64,000 nucleotides of DNA from Coniferiporia sulphurascens (lineage: Eukaryota; Basidiomycota; Agaricomycetes; Hymenochaetales; Hymenochaetaceae), in the NCBI GenBank assembly GCA_002794785.1, contig NBBA01000024.1:124001-188000 (forward strand), given 5' to 3'. Below are positions 57,351 to 64,000 of the stretch, piece after piece (the stretch's first letter is position 1; every line of letters starts with the position of its first letter). The position numbers and the translations under genes were made by a program. The notes under the pieces were generated by a model. The model was not told where the DNA came from. It saw nothing but the letters and a program-made list of their open reading frames with translations, and did no database searches.

Positions 57351-58381
57351 GTTTTTGCGTGTTTGCGCACTGCACTGCAACTTGCGTTCAAGAACTTCAA
57401 GTCCACGAATAACGGATAACTTTCTTTTCACCGTACACTTATGTTTTCCGGCCCCCGCGCCCCGCCCACCGGCAAAAGTCAGCCGCGGAAACGAAACGAA
57501 ACGAAACGTGAAATAAAATTAAAATAAATAACCCCGGGGACCAAACTTGAACTTGAACTTGAACCTGAACTCAAAGCCAAGCCACCTGAACAAAACAGAA
57601 AACAGAAAACAGAAAACAGGGAACAGAAAACGGATTCATAGTTTTTCACTCGCCCATTCTTGGACACTTCATCCGTTCCATACTTTGCATTTTCTGTTCC
57701 GCTTCTGCTCGTAGCCCGCAGCCCGTAACTCGTAGCTCGTAGCTTGTGATACAATTTGTTACTGTTCCGTCGACTAAAAACGAAGCCAAGTCGTTTCCTG
57801 ACAACATTAACGTTTCGCGCACCTAGCGATCCGATTGGCTGCCAGTACTAGTACTAGTGTAAGAGTCCCAGACGGCCTAGGCCTAGGAGTGCAATATTGG
57901 AATCCCTTTTTTGGGTAGTTTAGCAGCGAGAAGAAAGAAAGAAAGAAGGAAGAGAAAAAAATGACCGCCGAATTTGCCCACTCCGAGACCCAAGATCCCA
58001 GTTTTAGATTTGTTCATCATTCGCCGACTCCAAGGTTGAAGTAGTAGGTAGTTTCATTTTTTCTTTTTCACTTTTTTTTTTTCGTTCTGAAACTCAAAAA
58101 CCCTACTATCTACTATATATGTTTCCGGCAAGCCCCAAGCCCACCTCACAAACGTCTCAGCAAAACACTTTCTGCACCGCACATCGCACATCGCACATCC
58201 AAATTACTTACGCGAAAATAGAAAAGGAAAACTCCTTCCGTCGCAAACACAAAATAAGGTAAGATCTAGATATAATAAAAAAATCCAGAGGCTAGCACAC
58301 ACCCCACACCCCACACCCCGCACCCTACAAACCATCCCTCCCCCCTGTCATTAATATTCACACACAAACGTCAAAGTCGCC
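57351..58381. other. Intergenic region with simple repeats
   Basis: Short tandem repeats: GAACTT/CTTGAA hexamers near 57,545, AACAGAAAAC units near 57,594-57,640, GCACATC units near 58,180 and ACCCCAC units near 58,300. No gene was seen. Confidence 0.5.
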
Positions 58382-59922
58382 TTACGGCGTCTGACCCAGG
58401 CCCTCCAAGCCCTCCCTAAACCGCCGCATGAACGCCTCAGCAAGCGCGTCGTCCAGCGCATCAGCGTGCCACGTGATACACACGCTGACGCTGCCGTCTC
58501 CGCCGCCGACGACGTTAAGCTTGAGCGCCGCGCCGAGGAAGCCGTCGTTTTGCGCGAACGAGGTCGTCGTGATGCGCCATCGGCCCGGGTGCGGTGTCGG
58601 CTTTATGTCGTTGTCGTTGTCGGAGCCGGACTCGGAGCACGCGCAGGCGCTGTTGACGCGGAACGCACCGGGGTTGGAGATCTCGAAGCCAGCGGAGCGA
58701 GGTGAGCCGAGGGAGCCGCGTAGGTAGTCCGCGTGCGCGCCGCGGAGAAGACGGAGTGCGCCGAGGGACGTGTGTGTGTGCGGGGCTGCGCGGTGGAGGG
58801 CTTTGGTGAATGAAGTCGCTATTGGCCAGGGGAAGTCTGAGTTTGCGGAGGAAGAGGAAGGGGAGACGGGGAGAGGGGCGAAGGAAGCGTACGCCGCGAC
58901 GAGGTCGCACATCACGGACGCCGAGACGGGCGGGTCCGTGCGGGGACGGAGGGACGTAGGAGTTTGAGTTGCGATGTGCGTGTACACGCTAGGGAGGAGC
59001 GGCGCGAGCGCAGAGAGCGCAAGCGCGTGCAGTACACCCGTGAGAGTTGCGCTGTGCGCACGGGTGGCGGCGAGGACGCGTGCGGCGCGGGGAGGCGGGA
59101 GGAGGACGAGCCGCGCGGTGACGCGTGGGTATTCGTGAGTGGGCGGGGGAGGCGGCGTGGGGTTACCTGTCCAGACGCCCCGGTGGGTTAAGCTGCGCGG
59201 GAGGATGAGGGAGGCGAGTATGCTGAGGACAGAGAAGAAGGTGGGGCCGATGGGGAGGAGCGAGTCGGCGGGGGGCGTCAGGTGCAAGTCACGCGGCGGG
59301 CGAACGGCGGCTTCTGGATCGTCGCTGTCGCTGTCGACGTCAGAGTTGAGCGCACAGAGAAGCGTGCGGAGTACAGCTAGCCCGCTCTGCCCGTCTCCAA
59401 TCGCATGGTGCCACGCGAACAGAAGCACACCGCGCGGGGCGACTGTGAGTCGCCACAGTGGCTTGCCTGGTGCGTCGTCTATTGGGTCGGCGAGCTGAGT
59501 TTCGATGAGCGCCTCGAGTGTTTTCTCTCCGTCTCCGTCTTTTTCGAGGAACCGCACGGCACGGACGACGTCGACGACGGGGAGACGCGTAAAGTACGGC
59601 GCGCGCGTGTCGGCACCGCCAATCGAGGCAGAGAGCGCTGCGTGCGTGCGGACGGCATGTGCGAGTGCACGGTAGACCGCCGCGGGCGGTATACCCCTTC
59701 CTACGTCTTCGTCGGCGTCACCATCGCCCCGAGTCCGTACGAACTGCGCAGCGACGACAACGCAAGTGTCGAAATGCAAGTGCTGTCGCGCAATATGGTA
59801 GTGCTCGTACACGCCTGTCTCGGGAAGTCAGCATTACAGTACTAGCTCGGACGTCGGACGTCCGCGAACTCACCTGCAGGTCTGTACCTCTCCTCCAAGT
59901 CGCTCTGAGTCGTTGCTGCCAT
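58382..59922 (-). CDS. Alcohol acetyltransferase / condensation-like acyltransferase
   Basis: Two exons, 59874-59922 and 58382-59814, give 493 residues. Belongs to the CoA-dependent acyltransferase superfamily (alcohol acetyltransferase type), which makes esters from acyl-CoA and an alcohol; the substrate cannot be told. The catalytic HHxxxDG motif is present as HHAIGDG at about residues 152-158. Upstream is YEHYHIARQHLHFD, a segment near the N-terminus of such fungal enzymes. A late block (FEISNPGAF, then FAQNDGFLGAALKLNVV) corresponds to the second conserved region (DFG-like position). Exon 1 encodes 16 residues; its ATG at 59922 is the only one found in phase. The sequence is GC-rich with many Asp/Ser codon runs. 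Confidence 0.8.
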
Positions 59923-60805
59923 CAACTCCGCCCTTCTAGCACCGCTTCAAACGCTTCAGCGTGTACGAACGGACCCGAACTCGAAGCCAGAACAAAACAA
60001 AAAAGGCTGATCCTTTTTATACAGCTTTTGTCATCAATATTACATGTAATGATCAGTCGACGATACGCATCCCGTATTCCGAACCCCCCGAATCCCGATC
60101 GCGATTCTTCGGGCACGCGGCCAGTAGTGTTGGGCGTGGCGGCGTAGCGTACGCGTGCCAGTGTACGCGTGTGCCGTGGGGGGCGGATCAGCGGATCATC
60201 GCCATATCGTAAGTACTATTACGTGTTCCAAAAAGCGGGTCAAAATCCCGAGATAGGACTTTCTTCTGACCTCGAGGTTCGAGTCGTCGAGTCGAAGAAT
60301 TCCGTCTTTAAAATTTCCTTTCATTTTTGGCCTGACTTCATCCCGAAGACAGGTCGACAGGCCGACGGCGCAGTGGATAGTACAATTAATTAATACCTCT
60401 CAGCACTTACTGGAAATTTCTTTCTTTCTGAGGCTTATTTCTTATTTATTTATATTCATTCATTATTATGCCTCCAAGTCTTCGGGGGGGGAGGGGGCTG
60501 ACAGGCTAATACGAGACCCCCCCCCTCCCCCCATCACTCTCCTCCTCTCAGTGGCAGACAGAAACGCTTCACGTTGTGTACTTGTGCTTCTAGTACCGCT
60601 TGACGTGTACGTGTAGGAGCAGGACAAGACCCGGAACCAGAACAAACCGAAAGGCTTCATTTTTGCACAGCGTTTGTAATCAGTTGCATTAACATTACCT
60701 GTTTCCCCAGGAACAGAGCTAGCCTGCTGCACACTAAAAACAGCGCGCGTGTGCCGCCGTGGCTCTGTGTAGATTCCTCATCGGGACTAGTACTCAGATT
60801 ACATT
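59923..60805. other. Intergenic region
   Basis: Contains an inverted G-run/C-run pair (60486-60497 and 60519-60531) that could form a hairpin. Two short stretches resemble each other (59,985-60,030 and 60,630-60,680: CGCTTCA..., GAACCAGAACAAA), a local duplication. No gene. Confidence 0.45.
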
Positions 60806-63433
60806 CCTTGCAAACGGGTTCCTCAGCAGGTACTAATATAAAATTAATATTGCCGGTCTAATATTTATACAATAATTCGATAGTACACGAAAAACCGGGG
60901 AGCGCACAGTCATAGAAATAATGGAGGAGCAGGGTAAGTAGTTTGAACTGCATCTTTAAGCGGGAAAGGAGTAGGAGCATAGACAAACACCTGTACTGTA
61001 CAAAATGATATTCTACGGGGTTCTAGCAACGCCAACAAGAAGGTGCCAGTGGGGCACACCGCTACTCCAGACTTATCGACCACAGCTCTGTACCCTCCGG
61101 CTCTTTCTTAAATCGCTTCCGCAGCCGTAACATAAAGCGAGCATACAAAATGCTGTGCAGCATTGCCTGTATCCTGGAAATATTAATGCGATGTTGGAAA
61201 ATCAAAACGCATGATTCCACTATTCTGGTCTAAGGATATTTGTAGGGCGTACATCATGGTAAGCGTCCGCATGGACCCCTAGGAGCGAGCGTTAGAAGGG
61301 CCTCCGAAACGGGATCATATCAACATAATTACTTACTCCCAATAGGAATATGGCAGCCCAATTACCGGCCGAAAGTACTGTACACAAGGCTCTTAATCTG
61401 GTACTAGTAGTTAATATTGTAAAGCTGCTTACGAAGAACGCAGATGTAGTAAATGACGCCTTCAATTCAATACAGAGATTAGCCCATATCGGGTGAGAGG
61501 AGGGAGCATACCATCTCTAATCATCATCCGTAATGTCCTTGAAAATGACGTGTAATCTACAGAAAGTTGGCCACTCCACCGATAAACGTCCAAGGCTACC
61601 AAACTCACTTGAGCGCAATGCCTTCAGTACAATAAGCGCGAGCGTAACTGTGATTCATGTAAGGGCACAGTCAATCCGTAATACGGTGGATTAGAGAGGA
61701 CGGCCACGCACGGGTTTCGTTGAAGAGAATGATACAAAACCAAATCCAGATTCCGTTTGTCTCCAATGAAACGAAGCAACCATCGTTACCGTACAGTCCA
61801 CGTAATGTCTCTGATAGCCAAGTTAATATCCAGACTTAGCTAGCAAGATAAATCAGACGCACCGGCTCTGGCCTTTTCTACTGCCACCACTACAAGATAA
61901 AATAATGCCGCTGACCCAGACTATAAGAATATTTATTAGCTGTTCCCGTCACCTGAAATCACGGGACCTCCTACATACCACGTAAACCAGTGCGAGGAGA
62001 ACGAGTATAGCCCTACTGAAGCTCCATATAGCGTACACTCTTATACATAGAGCGACTGAATGCTATTATTTCCACTTATTCATTGAGAATCTAATTTCAA
62101 CCACCTACACTCGCCAATCAGAATGATTATGACTTCCGTCACTTGAACCGGTTAGACCACTTTTTAGTTGCATTGTCGTGCATGGGTGTATATTGGTCAC
62201 TGACATGACATTGCAAAAAACGCCCCTTTGCACAGCTACGATGTGCTGAGCATATAACAAAACCAGAAAGAGTAGCTGTCTCACTTCGTTACTAGTTCCC
62301 ATAAAAAGCACTGGCGAAGGGGGGATGAAAAAACTGATGAGCTGATATCTATTAATCACTCACGATATAGCTGCAGGAATGTAGACACGAAAGCCGCCAC
62401 GCGATTCAGGCAGTAAAGGAAATTCACAAGCGAAAATCTTGAAGACCAAACAAGCCGTATCTGAAAACGGATTGAGCTGGTGCGGGCACTTGAAAGGAAA
62501 GAGTAGAATATCACACCTCATCCTCCAGAGTCAACATGTAGTCGTAGATCTACGCGAAAATCAATTTAGTTTTCACCGGAAGTAATGAGGGCTTTACCAG
62601 ACACGCCAAGGCTGAGACTTCATAGTATACATGTAAGTTACTGCATCGGCCTTAAAGGGTTCGATGTGGGCTAACCTGCAGCGTACTTGCGGCCGCGCTA
62701 CAATGAGCAAACCTCGATGCGCGTGTAGAGTCGTACATGACTTACCCTAAATGCGTCATTTTCATGCACAACAGAGTCTAGGGCCTGCCGCACGGTAGAC
62801 TCGAGACCATGTTTAAATTCATCTAGTCCGTGTAGCGGAGGGCGTGCCAGTGTGGACATGGCGCGATGTGGATATTGATATTGGGACTTACTGACGGAAG
62901 ATTGTTGGTGCGCTATTAAATAGCAATTGGGTCAAGTAAAATGGTATCAGATCCGGAGGGGGAGGACCGGATTATAATATTTTGATCCCTTTGACTTCCA
63001 ATATCGCGTCGGTAAATGGACGGAGGTCCAAGTATAGGCGCCCCGTACGCATTAATCATTACATTCGACTGAGATCGAGTCGATGCACCTACTGAGTTCA
63101 AGCTTGTAGCTCGTAGTTACAGTACTCTCTTCTTTGAGCCGAAGGCCGAACCAATGGTGTTCAGTCCTCGTGGGAAATGAGATCCCATTAAGAAAATGAT
63201 CGGGGTCGCGGGATGGTCTTATTTGATGGATGGGGCGAAACATTAGCCATTATGCATAAATGGGAATGTATGTCACTGAACGACATTAATATTGGTGCCG
63301 CTACTAGATGAAACATAATTGGCACACGCCGCAGCTTTTCTAACTGAAAAAATCATCAAGGAATCTCAGACGCGACTCCACCGGGATCGAGAAATCCCAC
63401 CAGACTGCACAACACTGTGCTGCGACTTATATC
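60806..63433 (-). repeat. Repeat unit F of the DUF6533-like family
   Basis: Aligns with unit D from CCTTGCAAACGGGTTCCTCAG onward. It carries several six-base insertions compared with units B and D. Confidence 0.75.
61062..62859 (-). CDS. DUF6533-like seven-helix membrane protein, copy F
   Basis: The best resolved copy. Exons, in phase: 62746-62859, 62676-62685, 62598-62617, 62517-62549, 62364-62460, 62205-62225, 62109-62141, 61979-62055, 61863-61920, 61712-61810, 61609-61647, 61512-61556, 61433-61459, 61337-61389, then an exon after 61,280 and a last exon ending at 61062-61064. Visible segments: MSTLARPPLHGLDEFKHGLE, IYDYMLTLEDE with IRLVWSSRFSLVNFLYCLNR (DUF6533 core), EVIIILIGE, FALCIRVYAIWSF, SAALFYLVVVAVEKARA, IWIWFCIILFNET, LTLALIVLKALRS, RDGVIYYICVL, LHSILYARFMLRLRKRFKK. 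Several hydrophobic helices indicate an integral membrane protein; function unknown. Exon 2 is only 10 bases (or 22 with an earlier acceptor). The last junction was not settled, so intactness is not proven. Confidence 0.6.
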
Positions 63434-63590
63434 ACATGGTGCCACGCGAACAGAAGTACACCGCGCGGGGCGACTAGTACTGTGAGTCGCCAGAGTGAGT
63501 TACCCGGTGCGTCGTCTATCGAGTCGGTCACGGTGAGCTGAGCTTCAATGAGCTCCTCGAGCATTTTCTCTCCATCTCCGTCTCTATATA
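63434..63590 (-). pseudogene. Fragment duplicated from the acyltransferase gene
   Basis: About 157 bases match 59,401-59,540, the part encoding the stretch up to the HHxxxDG motif. Several substitutions and two six-base insertions (TAGTAC, TCACGG) are present. No other part of the gene accompanies it. Confidence 0.8.
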
Positions 63591-64000
63591 TCTCCTGGAC
63601 AGACTCGAAAAAAAATAATTCAGGGACAGAAAAGCAGAGGCTCTAACATAATATTGATTACCATAATGCATCGCTAAACTGATTACATGTAAATGCTTCA
63701 GGCTTTGGAAATATGATCTCTGCGATCTGCGATTAATATTTGCGCGGAGGGTAGTCTTCCGTTCTTCGTTGACTTGATTATATAAGCATCCCAAAGTCCC
63801 TGTTCCCAGTACTAGTGAGGTGAGTGGAGGCAACGTCCACAAATAATTTGGGACTGATTAATATTTGCATGCTGACGAACGACCGGCACGCTTCTTCATT
63901 TAGTAATTTGGGTTTTGGCAACAATTTCAGCCAGCCATATCCATGCTCAGTGCAATTAATCTGGCTTCTTTCACTGAGATTTGCACAATTAAAATCCACT
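63591..64000. other. Right edge, nothing recognised
   Basis: AT-rich, with two copies of GATTAATATTTGC (63,732 and 63,857). Short frames lack support. Confidence 0.35.

Noticed and set aside
58428..59845. Plus-strand frames over the acyltransferase gene
   Set aside because: Antisense of a high-GC gene; the minus strand carries the HHxxxDG motif and a clean intron.
1..64000. CRISPR arrays, operons, Shine-Dalgarno sites
   Set aside because: The sequence is eukaryotic; repeats seen are transposons, microsatellites and gene duplications, without regular spacers.

Overview
The window reads as nuclear DNA of a basidiomycete, most likely an Agaricomycete (mushroom-forming fungus). The genes carry many short introns of about 48-97 bases with GT..AG ends and CTRAC-like branch points. 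The protein families also fit: an agaric-type BTB/POZ protein, a Ppo/linoleate dioxygenase, an RTA1 membrane protein, DUF6533-like seven-helix proteins, and a Ty3/gypsy chromovirus with a chromodomain. All gene models were spliced by hand and checked for reading phase; no search was run.

Left half (1-24.4 kb), host genes: a small TA-flanked MITE (610-861); an unrecognised gene (1738-2529, -); a BTB/POZ gene (3204-4633, -); a seven-exon coiled-coil gene (5426-7412, +); a 21-exon fatty-acid dioxygenase whose P450-like domain lacks its heme cysteine (8204-12815, -); two near-identical tRNA-Leu(AAG) genes (16343-16424 and 20231-20312, -); a ten-exon RTA1-family gene (17605-19135, -); an ankyrin-repeat gene (20710-22168, +); a small unknown gene (22269-22727, -); and an intronless C2H2 zinc-finger gene (23625-24353, +).

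Middle (24.5-49.2 kb), repeats: a dispersed, same-orientation family of DUF6533-like membrane-protein genes. Copies with largely open exons lie at 28.9-30.7 and 45.6-47.4 kb, with a third at 61.1-62.9 kb. Broken or deleted copies lie at 25.1-26.8, 28.3-28.9, 32.0-33.1 and 48.3-48.8 kb. Among them sit a 622-bp TA-flanked MITE and a 7,627-bp chromovirus inserted, in opposite orientation, into an older solo LTR of its own family; each insertion keeps its own 5-bp target duplication. The chromovirus shows a -1 frameshift signal between gag and pol, a primer site complementary to its own LTR (Tf1-like self-priming), and two extra reading frames in the env position with a membrane segment and zinc knuckles.

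Right part (49.7-64 kb): a tandem duplication of about 3.4 kb carrying two paralogous genes for disordered, basic/acidic proteins (50.8-52.4 and 55.0-56.6 kb), an alcohol-acetyltransferase-like gene (58.4-59.9 kb, -), the third DUF6533-like copy, and a 160-bp fragment duplicated from the acetyltransferase gene. Compared with its paralogues, this end carries several clean six-base insertions that reuse a few sequences.

The genes do not form one pathway. The dioxygenase (oxylipin formation), the RTA1 protein (lipid or stress-linked membrane protein) and the acyltransferase are separate metabolic or membrane functions. The centre is a repeat-rich zone.
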